Shown: one piece after another, positions 11,201 to 22,490 of the stretch
Layout of the letters: the number at the start of each line of letters is the position of its first letter
Numbering within the stretch: the stretch's first letter is position 1
NCBI GenBank assembly: GCA_964035575.1
Contig: OZ037892.1
Coordinates: 558,001-622,000 of the forward strand
Source: Rhynchopus sp. YZ270_cl-10
Lineage: Eukaryota; Euglenozoa; Diplonemea; Diplonemida; Diplonemidae
Direction of reading: 5' to 3'
Length of the DNA: 64,000 nt
The notes under the pieces: generated by a model
What the model saw: the letters and a program-made list of their open reading frames with translations, nothing else
What the model was told of the DNA's origin: nothing
Databases searched by the model: none
Position numbers and translations under genes: made by a program

Positions 11201-11929
11201 TTTTTATACAACATTTTCTGTTCTCCTGAAAAGCAAAAAACTATTATGAATCTAATCTGTGTGTTTCGGATGGGTTTACCTGAGGCATTTTCTTTGCGTT
11301 CAGTGTATACAACTCTGCGACTTGAAGTAAACGGTCTTCATCTCCAGCTACTAACTAAGGAGGGCACACGACAGGAACGTGGTAAACATATTGTAATGCG
11401 AATGTGCTTGACTCTCTCAAAAGGGGAGAGGTGTCGATGCCTCCTTATCCTGTAAGCATGGCTATCCCCCCCCTACGTTCTATCAGCGTTTTTGGTGGCA
11501 TCGTGCCTGAAATTCTAGAATTTAATTTCTATTTTATCAAAACAATCCCCCCAACTTTCTATCAGGTAAAACCAGGAGGTGTAAAGGAACACTGGGAAAA
11601 TACCCCCCAGATGCAATTTAACGTCCAACCCAGGACGTCTTTAGGCATGTGGTCCACGAGGCCTTCATCTCAAAGGCGTCCTTTTCTTTTTTTGTTTCTA
11701 CTTTTTTTTAAGACGTATGTGGAGGAATATTCGTCTTTCACTTTTCCCTTTTTTTTATTTTGTGTGTTTTTTTTTGTTGTGTGTGTGTGTGAGTCCACGT
11801 TTAGAATATTACTTTTTTTTTATAAAAAAAGTGCGAATAAAACGCCAAAAATAAAGTGTGAAAGACTTAGCCCATGGAAAACCCCATGGTGCACATGAGA
11901 AGGAGGAAGCCAAACCCACTACACAATGC

Positions 11930-13220
11930 ATATGGCTCAGTCCATAAACCCCCCCCCCCTGAAAGGTAACCTCAGCAACTATTTGGATATTATCAAATAT
12001 GTGCTAGGACGTTCTGTTCGATTTTTGTTTTAATGAATCCAGAGTAAAGTTTCTGAATTCATTAAAACAAAAATCGAGCAAAAAGACCGAGTACATATTT
12101 GATGGATCACCCCTGAGAGGTAAATAAGTTACCGGTAACCCGAATTACCGGTAATTCCTTAAGGATTCCTTAAGAAACACGGAAAAAAGCAAAAAAAACA
12201 TCAAAAGAGGGGGTACTTTAATTTATCATTTGGAAACCCTTCCCACTTTACGCGTTGTTCATTTTTGTCTTTTTTATTCTCAAAAAAATCGGTTCATCCA
12301 ATCGTGCCGGTTGCCGAGAGGCAGACCAGGGTCCTCCTCTTCTGCAATCTCAGGTGCCTTTTCGTTTTCATAATTGTGTGGGCTGATGTCGGGAGGCACT
12401 TCCAGTCCAAAGAACTTTTGCATTTTCTCCTTTCAAGTTTTGTACAAAACCCGTTACTGTTAACTATTTTTGTGAAAAACACGGGAAAGACGGGCGGGAC
12501 TTCCATTTTGGAGTCGTGTCCAGACATTTGGAGGATATCGTCGTTACGAAGCTTGTTACAGTAGATGATGTTGCCTTACACCTGTCCAACATTGCTCATA
12601 CAACTGGCATTGCGTTGAAGTTGAAGGACTCAACACAATACACTATAACCCGTGTAGAGTGCAACTTCTTCACTGCTCTTTTTTGTTGGCAAAGGAATAC
12701 AGAAAAAACTGTGCTTGCTTCCATGCTCTCCCATCCGCAAGAATTTGTGGAGGTGGCTTACACGATTTCTTCTGAAAAGACCACAACGAAAAAGGCACCT
12801 GAGATTGCAGAAGAGGAGGACCCTGGTCTGCCTCTCGGCAACCGGCACGATTGGATGAACCGATTTTTTTGAGAATAAAAAAGACAAAAATGAACAACGC
12901 GTAAAGTGGGAAGGGTTTCCAAATGATAAATTAAAGTACCCCCTCTTTTGATGTTTTTTTGCTTTTTTCCGTGTTTCTTAAGGAATCCTTAAGGAATTAC
13001 CGGTAATTCGGGTTACCGGTAACTTATTTACCTCTCAGGGGTGATCCATCAAATATGTACTCGGTCTTTTTGCTCGATTTTTGTTTTAATGAATTCAGAA
13101 ACTTTACTCTGGATTCATTAAAACAAAAATCGAACAGAACGTCCTAGCACATATTTGATAATATCCAAATAGTTGCTGAGGTTACCTTTCAGGGGGGGGG
13201 GTTTATGGACTGAGCCATAT
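11930..13220. mobile_element. Non-autonomous DNA transposon with about 430-bp terminal inverted repeats
   Basis: Bases 11930-12366 and 12786-13220 are nearly perfect inverted repeats: the ends read ATATGGCTCAG and CTGAGCCATAT, and the arms stay collinear to AATCTCAGGTGCC. Inside each arm there is a further 20-bp hairpin (ATTTTTGTTTTAATGAATnn... with its complement) and palindromes such as AATTACCGGTAATT. The 420-bp core carries an open frame (12516-12872, +) that runs on into the right arm. Its N-terminal part (residues about 20-55) faintly resembles the FAR1-type DNA-binding region of Mutator-like transposases (inference). Long TIRs fit Mutator-like elements, but I could not find a 9-bp target duplication. 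The two arms differ by only a few bases, so the insertion is recent. Confidence 0.7.
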
Positions 13221-13303
13221 CTACATTTCTTCCCCCACCCCCCCACCCCCACCCCCGCCCCCGCCCCCCTTTGGTACGGGTACTTGCCGGACAAAACCCA
13301 ACA

Positions 13304-13920
13304 CCCCATTCCCTCTCCTTTCCCCATTCCCTCTCCTTTCCCCATTCCCTCTCCTTTCCCCATTCCCTCTCCTTTCCCCATTCCCTCTCCTTTCCCCATT
13401 CCCTCTCCTTTCCCCATTCCCTCTCCTTTCCCCATTCCCTCTCCTTTCCCCATTCCCTCTCCTTTCCCCATTCCCTCTCCTTTCCCCATTCCCTCTCCTT
13501 TCCCCATTCCCTCTCCTTTCCCCATTCCCTCTCCTTTCCCCATTCCCTCTCCTTTCCCCATTCCCTCTCCTTTCCCCATTCCCTCTCCTTTCCCCATTCC
13601 CTCTCCTTTCCCCATTCCCTCTCCTTTCCCCATTCCCTCTCCTTTCCCCATTCCCTCTCCTTTCCCCATTCCCTCTCCTTTCCCCATTCCCTCTCCTTTC
13701 CCCATTCCCTCTCCTTTCCCCATTCCCTCTCCTTTCCCCATTCCCTCTCCTTTCCCCATTCCCTCTCCTTTCCCCATTCCCTCTCCTTTCCCCATTCCCT
13801 CTCCTTTCCCCATTCCCTCTCCTTTCCCCATTCCCTCTCCTTTCCCCATTCCCTCTCCTTTCCCCATTCCCTCTCCTTTCCCCATTCCCTCTCCTTTCCC
13901 CATTCCCTCTCCTTTCCCCA
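13304..13920. repeat. 18-bp minisatellite, about 34 copies
   Basis: A nearly perfect tandem array of CCCCATTCCCTCTCCTTT. Because 18 is a multiple of three, all frames stay open (IPSPFP on +, MGKGEG on -), giving artificial ORFs on both strands. It is pyrimidine-only on + and directly follows the long-TIR transposon. Confidence 0.9.
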
Positions 13921-14035
13921 GCTTTTATTTGACCATTTTTTACTTTACTTTTCTTTTCCTCCCAGATGCGACTCAGGGAATGGCTCTTTAGCCTCTCCCA
14001 CATAGCGACACGGGAAGAAAAACCCCCAACCGGAC

Positions 14036-14157
14036 TAATAGTGGCAGTATTGTGATGGGAGCCCATTGGAATACGCAAATAAACATCAAAATACATTGTG
14101 TATTGTGATGTATTTTGCGTATTCCAATGGATTCCCATCACAATACTGCCACTATTA
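14036..14157. mobile_element. Foldback MITE with perfect 8-bp target duplication
   Basis: A 122-bp near-complete palindrome beginning TAATAGTGGCAGTATTG and ending with its complement, with a loop of a few bases. It is flanked on both sides by AACCGGAC (14028-14035 and 14158-14165). An 8-bp duplication fits the hAT superfamily. It has no coding capacity, so it would have moved with a transposase supplied elsewhere. Confidence 0.8.
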
Positions 14158-14165
14158 AACCGGAC

Positions 14166-14360
14166 CCTACATCGTATTGGCCTCTCATGACCCCATGTCT
14201 TCAATGATCCCCGTTCATCTGCACATAAGAGGCAGCGGGTGGAGGGCATATCAGATGCAAACCTTCTGGATGTAGGGTTGCGAATCTATCCATGGTGTTT
14301 TGGTCACACATAAAAAAAGGTGCACTGTCACGAGAGGGCTTTGTATTTCAATATTTTATT
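14166..14360 (+). repeat. SINE-like dispersed repeat ending in module M1
   Basis: Shares AATGATCCCCGTTCATCTG and the M1 end (14319-14352) with the copy at 49.87-50.06 kb, and the M1 end with those at 60.18 and 47.58 kb. The repeat is about 150-200 nt and finishes in a hairpin plus a T/A-rich tail. I could not find convincing polymerase III A and B boxes, so SINE is a working label. Confidence 0.45.
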
Positions 14361-14859
14361 CCAGAAGGAAAAAAAACAAAAAATATACACTATTCCACCA
14401 ATTTTATCAAAACAAAACAAAGAAAAAAAGAGAAAGCGCTGCCACGGTTTCCCCATATTTTTTTCTCTCACAGCAGTGAGAGAGTGGGAGGACCTTTGTA
14501 TGCTCATAGCGCTTTAGTAAAAGAGGGGCTGACGGCGACGAATGGTGTCCCACCATAGGTTCATATCTCGATATGGGTAAGCCTCAGTTTTTTATTATTA
14601 GGGTAGCACAATTAAAAATATTGTTTAGTGTCCTGCGCGCGAACAGATTTTTGGAAATCCAAAAAAAAAAAATAATTGGGACACAACTACAAAAAAAATA
14701 ATTTTTATGGTTGGTAGGTTGAAGTCAGGACGGACGAAGTCTCGGAGGGCCCTAAGGGGGAAGGTAGGTAGGGACTTCTGTCTGGGAAAAAGTGACCAGA
14801 AAAAAAAATGTTGGGGTCCCGTGCTCCCAAATGTGCGAAATAAGCAAGAAATAAGCATT

Positions 14860-15660
14860 TTTGCGCACACGTGTATAAAAAAAAATCCGCCCCCGGCGGG
14901 GTTCGTTTTCGAGGATTTTCAGAGATCTCACGTTATGAAGATTTCCTTAAGAAACCATTGAATCTCATATTTCAGAATAATAGTACCTTAGAGTGTTTTT
15001 GGACACACATGTGACACCACCGTGGAGAGCAATCGGCTCGTGCAATCAAAAGAAAGTGGAGAAAAGGTACAAGAATAAAAAAAGTTGGGTACCGTGCGCC
15101 TGCGGCGCTGCCTGTTCCCTACCAGTTTCTACAGGCAAACACTTGCCCCCTTTACCTTACACTGACGGGTTTTGACCAAAACCAAGAACTTGTCCATTTC
15201 GGCAAATTGACCCCACCACAGAACGGACGGATTCCGAAAATGCAAATGCCGGTGTTTTCGCGCATTTTCATGTTTCAAGACGTCAGGATCAGGGAGAGAA
15301 AATCTGGTTGTGGGATTTACCTTGGCCCTCTTTACCCTACATGGATTTTGACCAAAACCAAGAATTTGGCCATTTCGGAAAAGTGACCCCACCACAGTGC
15401 GGGCGGATTCCGGAAATTCCAAACGCGGTATGTTTTGGAGCTGAAAACCCACTGTTTTTTTCAGGGGAAAAATTGCTTCCAAATGTCGGAATTTTCCGAA
15501 TTTTCCTGAAAATGACCCTTGTTTACGAGTATGGGTTCATATTTTGCGAAAATTTAAGTCACTAAAATTTTGTCCATTTTTCCGTATTCACCCCACCACA
15601 AGCCGGGATTGGCTCAGAAATGCAACAAAACGCCCCAGAGTTAGGAAATAGCCTGAAAAG
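14860..15660 (+). repeat. Dispersed repeat family R1 (+ orientation copy)
   Basis: This stretch is repeated, inverted, at 48.42-49.52 kb. Landmarks are CACACATGTGAC near 15005, GCACGGTACCC (complement), the GCCTGCGGCGC mini-hairpin near 15100, and internal tandem units of about 170-220 bp carrying TTTGTCCATTTC, then GACCCCACCACAG, then CGGATTCCGGAAAT (15175-15260, 15345-15430, 15565-15625). Further single units lie at 19440-19500, 46250-46330 and 51655-51765. No intact open frame. Confidence 0.5.
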
Positions 15661-15706
15661 AGGGCAAAATAGGTGAGGGAAAAATTATTTTTTTTTGACT
15701 AGTTAT

Positions 15707-16239
15707 GGTGTGTTCCGGGGTATGGGATTTTACACATCTTCACACATCTTCACAACTCTTCACAACTTTTCACAAATTTTCACAACATAATTTTGGCCAT
15801 ATTTTTGTGAAGAATTGTGAAGAGTTGTGAATAGTTGTGAAAAGTTGTGAAGAGTTGTGAATTGAAATGAAAATTTGGATGAAAAAAACACAGACGTTGT
15901 GAATATTTGTGAAGAGTTGTGAACAGTTGTGAAGAGTTGTGAATTGGAGAAAAAAAGGGGGGGTTTTCCCAATTCACAACTCTTCACAACTCTTCACATC
16001 TCTTCACAACTGTTCACAACTCTTCACAAATATTCACAACGTCTGTGTTTTTTTCATCCAAATTTTCATTTCAATTCACAACTCTTCACAACTTTTCACA
16101 ACTATTCACAACTCTTCACAATTCTTCACAAAAATATGGCCAAAATTATGTTGTGAAAATTTGTGAAAATTTGTGAAAAGTTGTGAAGAGTTGTGAAGAT
16201 GTGTGAAGATGTGTAAAATCCCATACCCCGGAACACACC
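15707..16239. mobile_element. 533-bp foldback element built of CACAACTCTT units
   Basis: Left half (15707-15965) and right half (15980-16239) are close to exact reverse complements; the ends are GGTGTGTTCCGGGGTATGGG and its complement. The arms consist largely of variants of TTCACAACTC repeated every ten bases. Flanking bases CTAGTTAT (left) and CAAGTTAT (right) may be an imperfect 7-8 bp target duplication. No ORF. Probably a foldback transposon that grew by slippage of the decamer. Confidence 0.65.
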
Positions 16240-17031
16240 AAGTTATTTTTTTTTTGCGTGCGTGCGAACAGATTTTTGGGGAGCGGTGGGACACTAAACA
16301 AGGTTTTTAATTGTGCTACCCTTATTTTTTTTTATATTTCTTTTATCTCTTCTCTGTCTCTGCCACACATTGTTATCTTTCTGTACAATCAACCTACGTG
16401 CCTTCCGAGGAAGGCTCAGTCGTACAATCACCTATCGTTTACATTTTTTTTTTGACAAAGGTGACCTGTCGACACAAAAAAAAAAAATGAAAAGTTTTAA
16501 ACGCAAACTTGATTCTCATTTCATTATTTCTAGTTTTATTAGGATGCATGCAGCGGGGGCATATTCATCTTCTAAAGTTTCTCTCTCTCTCTCTCTCTCT
16601 CTCCTTTATTTTGCTTTTTTCTTTTTTTTTTTTTCTTTTTTTTTTTTGTGACGAACTATACGCATAAAAAAAGAACGATCTTATTATTTATCATTTTCCC
16701 CAATGTTTTTCTCTCCTCCCTTTGAAACTATATGAATGCACAATCAACAGGAGGACCTTATACCATCTGATTTTGTCACCAAATTTGGGTGTTTTGGCAG
16801 AAGTTGCCACCCTTACCAAAGTCAGGTGACCTCCCTCCACCTCCAAACCGAGGGGTTAAGTAAAATCCATCAAAATAGATTTTATAGCCCTATAATGTTT
16901 GGGCCATCCATGAACGGGGAGAGATTTTTTTTGCTAGTTCTCACAGACTCATAATCTCACAGAGACGATCATAGATGGCTCAATGTTTTCCACAAACTTA
17001 ACGTACAGGATAAAAAAAACTATTACACAAA
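16240..17031 (+). other. Spacer before the EF-hand gene
   Basis: No gene is seen. It contains an M9-like piece (GGGGGCATATTCATCTTC near 16555), a CT microsatellite (16578-16603) and T-runs. A GTACAG at about 17004-17009 may be the trans-splice acceptor for the gene starting at 17032. Confidence 0.35.
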
Positions 17032-17364
17032 ATGAAGAAAGCCAAGAGCAAAGCGAAGGAGGAGGTGCTTGGGAAGGAGGAAGCACAGAAACGCCTTCAA
17101 AAGGTTTATGAAGGGATTGATGCGAACGGGGACGGGACGATCACTGTTGGGGAGGTGAAAGAGGTGTTGAAGCGGTGTGGGTCGGACACAGCAAAGCTTA
17201 TCGCCCGCAAGCTGAAGGGGCACGTGGAGGAGTTGTGCACGTTTGAAGTGTTTATGGAGGCAATCCACATCGGCATGAAACAAGAAGACATCACACTCGA
17301 GACCCTCACCGACCGACAGCTCGAATTCTTCCGAAGAATTCTCTCCTCTCAAAATGATGCTTAA
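17032..17364 (+). CDS. Small single EF-hand calcium-binding protein
   Basis: A 110-residue protein with a Lys-rich N-terminus and one canonical EF-hand loop at residues 30-41 (DANGDGTITVGE: Asp1, Asn3, Asp5, Thr7, Glu12), flanked by helices. The second half (about 45-100) is helical and could hold a degenerate second hand without Ca2+ ligands (the FEVFMEAI segment resembles an exiting helix). Calmodulin and centrins have four hands, so this is not one of them. The likely role is a Ca2+ sensor or a subunit of a larger complex. Start chosen at the first ATG after ACACAAA. No cis intron. Confidence 0.75.
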   Translation: MKKAKSKAKEEVLGKEEAQKRLQKVYEGIDANGDGTITVGEVKEVLKRCGSDTAKLIARKLKGHVEELCTFEVFMEAIHIGMKQEDITLETLTDRQLEFFRRILSSQNDA

Positions 17365-17589
17365 CCCAACCTTTATTCTAACTATAGTCTTTCTGGCCCA
17401 AACAGTTTTTTTTTAAAGTTATTCTCTTCTCGCTGTCGTAACTCCTCCGGGTTACCCCTTACCACGATCCCTGTATGGACAAAAAAAAAAGGATTTTTTT
17501 TTATAGTTTTCTAAAAAACCGCACCACCCTGAAGGGGGCTGAGAGGGAGAGAGGTGCTTAAAACAGCGACAGCAAAACATAAAGAAACA

Positions 17590-20295
17590 ATGTCGTTCAT
17601 CACACATTGCCTGCATTGGCTGCGGGGAGCAAAGGGGGGGCACACGACGGCCACACTGTGGGTCTCCTTTGCTGCCGTGGGATTGGTCCTGAGTTTGAGA
17701 AAGGTACACTCCCTATTTTTTCTCTCCAACCCCAACTTTCCCCCTCCACTCCACACTGTTATTTGCGTAGATCCTTCTCTGAGCATTTTTGTCGATCCAA
17801 AAGATTGTCGATCCAAAAAAAAAAAAAAAAACAGTGACAAGATCAGGGAAGTTCCTAAGTGGGACCGAGAACATGAAATTCTGGATTTTAGTTTTTTTTT
17901 CCTTTTTTTTTTTCCTTTTTTTCCTTAGGGGGCTTTCTTGTGGTTTCTGGTGGGTTTCACTGTAGGTGACACACCACCAGTGTGGTGAAATGGTCGAAAC
18001 TCTCAAAAGCAAGAGTTTTCAGGGGGCAAGAAAAAAAAATTGACAACAAAATCCTTCACTGTCCAGGGCTGTACCCCCAATTTTTTTTTTGCCTGCGGCG
18101 CCATTTTTCATTTTTTGCTCTGCAAAAAAGGGTTCGTTGGAAGCTAGATTTTTACACTGTACTCAAATTTTTTTGCCTGCGGCGCCATTTATATTATTTT
18201 TTGCTCCGCAAAAAGAGAAGTGCAACGCCTCACCGTTCATCGGCGGAAGCACTGGTTCCACGGGTTATCGAACCCCAGAGAGCACTTCATTGGCATGCAC
18301 GCGGTTACCGCGAGGGAGCGTGTATGCAGGTACAAAATCACTGCCCCATCCAAATTCTAGAAAACACTTGTGTTTTTAGTCTTTTAACTTGAGATGTCGC
18401 CACCCCCTGTGGCACCATCAGTCCCCTATGTACCCCTATATCCCCCCCCCCGGGGGGTTTTTGACCAAAAACCGGTTTTTTTTTCAGGGTGTAGAAGCTT
18501 CGCGCAGCTGAAAAAACGTTTTCTTTGGAAAGATCGGACACTTTTTGGGGGGTTTACGGCTTCAACGAAGCTGGGACCCCTGGCAGACCCTGATTCCAGG
18601 GTGTCGCGAGTACCCCTTTTTGCCTTAGCAAAACACGTGTACCTTAAGGCTTCTACAGGGTTCTACAGGCAAAACAGGCGTTTTGGCCAAAAACCCGGTT
18701 TTTCAGGCAGGTAACCGGGTTTGCGGCTTGGGAAACGTGCCAGCGCGGTGTGAGAACCATGCATGGGCCACACACGGCACAGGTTGCAGCAGCCCACCGT
18801 AGGTGGGTTGCGTTTGGTAACCACACGATACGGTTAACGCGTGTATCGCATATACATAGCGTTGTGTGTATCGTATACGAAGACCGTTGTGTGTAACGCA
18901 TGTGCAAACCGTTCCGTTCTCAACCACACGAGCCTGCAAGAGTGTTTCCGCGGCGCTAGGACGCCGTAGTCGCTGCCTACCGAAGGTGGGCTGCGTTTGG
19001 TAACCACTCGTTGCGGTTAACGCGTGTATCGCATATGCATAGCGTTGTGTGTATCGTATACGTAGACCGTTGTGTGTAACACACGTGTAGACCGTTCCGT
19101 CATAACCACACGAGCCAGCGAAGTGTCACAGCGGCGCAGGTGTTGCGTACAAGCGATGGCGTTAAACCCGTAGCATGCTTTATGTGCACACGAACCGGCG
19201 AAGTGTTTTCGAGACCGTCACCCTAAATAATATTCCCAACGTCTTTGGGGATCCCCTTGCATTTTGCAGCCAAAAATGCAACTAGACCAAAGCAAAAAGT
19301 TCCGCGCGAGTGTAGCGCGCCCGGGTTTGGACCCCTTTTTGAATTTCGAGGGGCGGTTAAAGTGGGCCCAGAATCACAGTTCTGACACTCATTTAGCATT
19401 GTGAGCAACTCACTAGTGGTCGTAACCAAAATTTGTATCAATCAAGAACTTGTCCATTTTCTCGAAATGACCCCACTACAGTGAGGGTAGAGCTCGGAAA
19501 GCCCGAAAAAGGGCAAAAAACCCCACCCAAAAAAAGGAAAAAAACGGGAACATAAATCCAGAATTTTGCTGTTTTTTCCGAGAACAAGGAACAACCCTGG
19601 ACAAGATACGTTCAATTTTGTCTATAATTCAACCAAAAAAAAACAGACATTTGAGTTCATCTATTAGATTCACCTCAGTGGGGGTTGATACTACTTTTTA
19701 AAAATTTATTTTTTTTTGGATAAATTGAAGGAAGTGTAGTTGCCTCGGTTGCCCACAGTTGGTGCAAATCTCTCCACTTTCCAATAATTTCTTACCTTTA
19801 CTCTGTACTCAGCGCCTGCACGGAAAGGATGTCACATGCGAACAACACATCGACGAGGTTGCAGAGAAGAATACTAACGAAGAAGAGGATTTGCTGCGAC
19901 AGCTTGAGGAGGACATCACTACTGCACATGATACCCTCACTTCTGTTACCCAAGAGCTGCAGGGCAAACGCACGGAGCTCACCTCTGCCACAGCCTCTCT
20001 CGAATCCTGCCTTGAAAGCCTCTCTACAGCAGAAGCACGTCAAGTCACATTGAACGCAAGCATCCTTGAAACTGAAACCCTTCTGTCTTCTTTACAAGAA
20101 AAGGTACAAACTGCAAAGAACGCTGTAACAACCGAACCCGTGAACACTCCAAAGGAAGAAGCGAAGGTGGAGGAGAAGAAGGAGGAGAATGAGGACGTAA
20201 AAGAGGAGGAAGAGGACGAAGACCACGGCAAATCTGTGGTCACAAAACCTTCAAAAGGTGTAAAAACGTTGGTTTCGATGTACGATAAGAAATAG
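17590..20295 (+). CDS. Membrane-anchored coiled-coil protein, two exons (predicted)
   Basis: Exon 1 (17590-17703) encodes 38 residues with a hydrophobic segment (about 20-35, TLWVSFAAVGLVLSL) and a basic end, stopping at AAAG|GTACAC in phase 0. Exon 2 (19813-20295) opens after CTGTACTCAG in the same phase and encodes a long coiled coil (DLLRQLEEDITTAHDTLTSV onward) followed by a very acidic Glu/Asp-rich tail and a basic C-terminus. The joined protein has 198 residues. The intron would be 2,109 bp and filled with dispersed repeats. An extra exon inside it cannot be excluded. I do not recognise the family; it could be an organelle or ER membrane tether. Exon 2 is convincing as coding, while the pairing with exon 1 is inference from phase, signal match and adjacency. 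Confidence 0.5.
18085..18215 (+). repeat. Two copies of a TGCCTGCGGCGCC / GCTCCGCAAAAA hairpin repeat
   Basis: At 18091-18131 and 18171-18213. The T-run plus GCGG can pair with CCGC plus the A-run. The same unit occurs twice near 31.02-31.17 kb and twice near 37.38-37.53 kb. Both copies here lie inside the predicted 2.1-kb intron. Confidence 0.45.
18220..18300 (-). repeat. M3 module on the minus strand
   Basis: Read on the minus strand it gives GGGGTTCGATAACCCGTGG, AACCAGTGC, then GCCGATGAACGGTGAGGCG and GCACTTCTC, matching the M3 copy at 46.62-46.71 kb. The GGTTCGATAACCC piece resembles a polymerase III B box, but no tRNA fold is present. Confidence 0.4.
18640..19220. repeat. Intronic repeat family R2, two tandem copies
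   Basis: Two degenerate tandem copies (about 18.78-18.96 and 18.98-19.16 kb) carry GGTTGCGTTTGGTAACCAC, CGCATATACATAGCG, GTGTGTATCGTATACG and AACCGTTCCG, with many short dyads. The same sequence in reverse is at 55.13-55.39 kb, inside another gene's intron. A leader piece (GGCAAAACAGGCGTTTTG) is also at 52.05 kb. Confidence 0.55.
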
Positions 20296-20861
20296 GAGGG
20301 GTGTGTGGGGTGTGAAGTGTAGGGAGGGAGGGGGAAAGGAGGGAAGATGGGGGTATTTTTTTTTCGAAAGGAAACCGCTTTCCGGCGCAGTGCTCTTTTT
20401 TAAACGAAAATGAAATGTTAACTCATTGATTACCCATATTTTTTGTGCATAAAAAGGGCAAAAATTAGCACAATAAAAAAAAATTAACTCGTACAATATT
20501 CTCAGCGTCTCGAGCCGGGGAAAAAAAACGATTTTTATTGTTGAAAACCTGATAAACGGTCAGCCCCTGCTTTCTGTAGTTGATTGTCGTGTTCTCGTTA
20601 TCTTCATATGCTGCTTTACGAACTCCTCCATCGGTGCCCTCCACTGCCTGTCCGTCCATTCTCCCACAGATCCCACTCCCTCGAACCACCCCATTAACAC
20701 CCTACCCTCAAGCTCCCTCATCCCCCAGCTACAGAAATACACAGAATCGAACACTCCACCCCCCTCTGAGGCCCCCCCTCTCCATTCCTTTTCTTTTTCT
20801 CCCCCCATAGTTTTCGACCGTGCTGTGTTGCACACTCCACATCAGTCAGGATTTTTTTTAA
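20296..20861. other. Spacer, no gene called
   Basis: Downstream of the coiled-coil gene. Between 20560 and 20835 there is a minus-strand open frame with somewhat protein-like composition (Trp and Glu rich) but no recognised domain and no start context. I leave it uncalled. It ends at the TTAA (20858-20861) of the next transposon. Confidence 0.3.
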
Positions 20862-21575
20862 CCCTTTGGGAACTAACCGCCACTGTGGTGGCGGTTATAA
20901 CAATTTTTCTTAGGAAGACGAGTTAGACATGATCTGCTCAATATTTTCGACCAACTCTTGGCATGGTGGAAAGATTTTATGGCCCATCTTTCCAAAGAAG
21001 CAAGAATAGAAGATTTTGTAAAAAATGCATTCGTGTCAGATGGTGGCGCCCCCAAGCCAATTTTCGAAGAAATCAGAAAAAGTGGGTTTTTTAAAATTTT
21101 TCCGTTTTAGTGCTCCCACGTGAGTAAGACATCTTTAAAATGGTATTTTTCAAAAACTCGGGGTGTCGTGAAAAGATTTCTTGCAAATCTATCCAATAAC
21201 GCCATTTTCGGGGGGAAAAAAAATAGGTGTGGTATGCAGAAAGTGGAATAAGCAGTTTTTGACAGATCTGTCACAGGCTTTAATTCACCACTCGTCAAAA
21301 AATAAATAAATTTTTTTTTCTGGAACTGACATACAAGTATAACGGCCGTCACGACGGGAAAAATTTTTTTTTGTCGGGGAGGTCACGGCCGTGAAGAAAA
21401 TCTGAAAAATTTAACGGCCGTGAAATTTTGCATTGATCACGGCCGTGAAATATTTCCACGCTTTTTGCTTGTTTCTTCTTTTTCGTTTGTAGACAGGGCC
21501 AACCCCCTTTCCCATCCCTCCCAAGTCATTCTTGGGGCGGTAAAAGCAACATAAAAAATGCAAAAAAATTCGGCC

Positions 21576-21780
21576 CCACTGCGATCGGGAAGCTGACGAC
21601 ACGAATGAGCACTTATGGTGGTCCTGCCCTGCCTGCGATGCTATACGCTCAGATCCTAGTTTCCACTTCGTCACAACTGCTGACAGGTCGCCGTGGCCTA
21701 ACTGCGTGTCGAACTGTGGAGTTATCCCTACTGCCCTGAAGGACAATATTGATGCTACCTCCAGCGTCTGCACCAGTTGT
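21576..21780 (+). pseudogene. Coding relic with a His-Cys knuckle, LINE-like
   Basis: One + frame reads NEHLWWSCPACDAIRSD and continues with VSNCGVIPTALKD and two further Cys. A His/Cys knuckle of the HLWWSCP kind is common near the C-terminus of LINE reverse transcriptases. It sits inside piggyBac-like element A, has no start, and frames change around it. Low confidence in the family. Confidence 0.3.
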
Positions 21781-22490
21781 CTCTGAACAACAGCCTCCGT
21801 ATCAACAATCTGCCACTCACGCCTGGAGAACAGCTCAGCTGCAACCTTTGTTCCGCCCCACTATGACTTCGACCGGATTCCACTCTCACAGGAAATGGAC
21901 TTATCCAAACCATCACCTGCGTGCCCTGCGCTCCTGGCTCTCCTCACTGCGCTGGTCTCCCGCTGCCCGCCCAGGTTTTCACCCTACTGTTAATTGTAGT
22001 TGGAGCGTGTGGCATTTCTGAGCACTTGTACGTGCTCCCGGTTCTTTAGAGTAGCATATTTCTCGTGTTTCAGCACTTGTAACCGGAGCAAAGTACTCTT
22101 CTCATATTTGATGGGCTTTCCGTTGTGGAGCACACATCAATACTGTGAGACGAACCTCATTTGTGTTGAACCATTTGCGGTGTTCTTCAGCGTGCAAAAT
22201 CTTCCGACAGAATCAGCACACCATTGAACAACTATCCTCCGTCCTTTTTGTCGGAAAATAGACCGCGTCACGTTTTGCACACCTCTGGATCTTCTTCGCT
22301 ACGTTGGCGAGATACGCGCAGAGGGAGGGGTCCACCCCTTTGCTCCCGTGAACTTGTACTGTTTGCCCGATGTTTTCTTTGGCACAAGAGTGATGAACGG
22401 GGTTGAGTGAGTCCACACGCATCCTTCTCGGCAAAGAGTAATAAGAGGTTATGAGACGCTTGGGACGCTGCGGAAGAAGATTACAGATGG

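Noticed and set aside
13118-14249. Long open frames with MGKGEG, IPSPFP, HSLSFP and GERRGN repeats
   Set aside because: All are translations of the 18-bp minisatellite, which keeps every frame open on both strands.
20560-20835. Minus-strand 91-residue protein
   Set aside because: It would be the only gene against the array, has no recognised motif, and the + strand is pyrimidine-biased, which creates open frames by itself.
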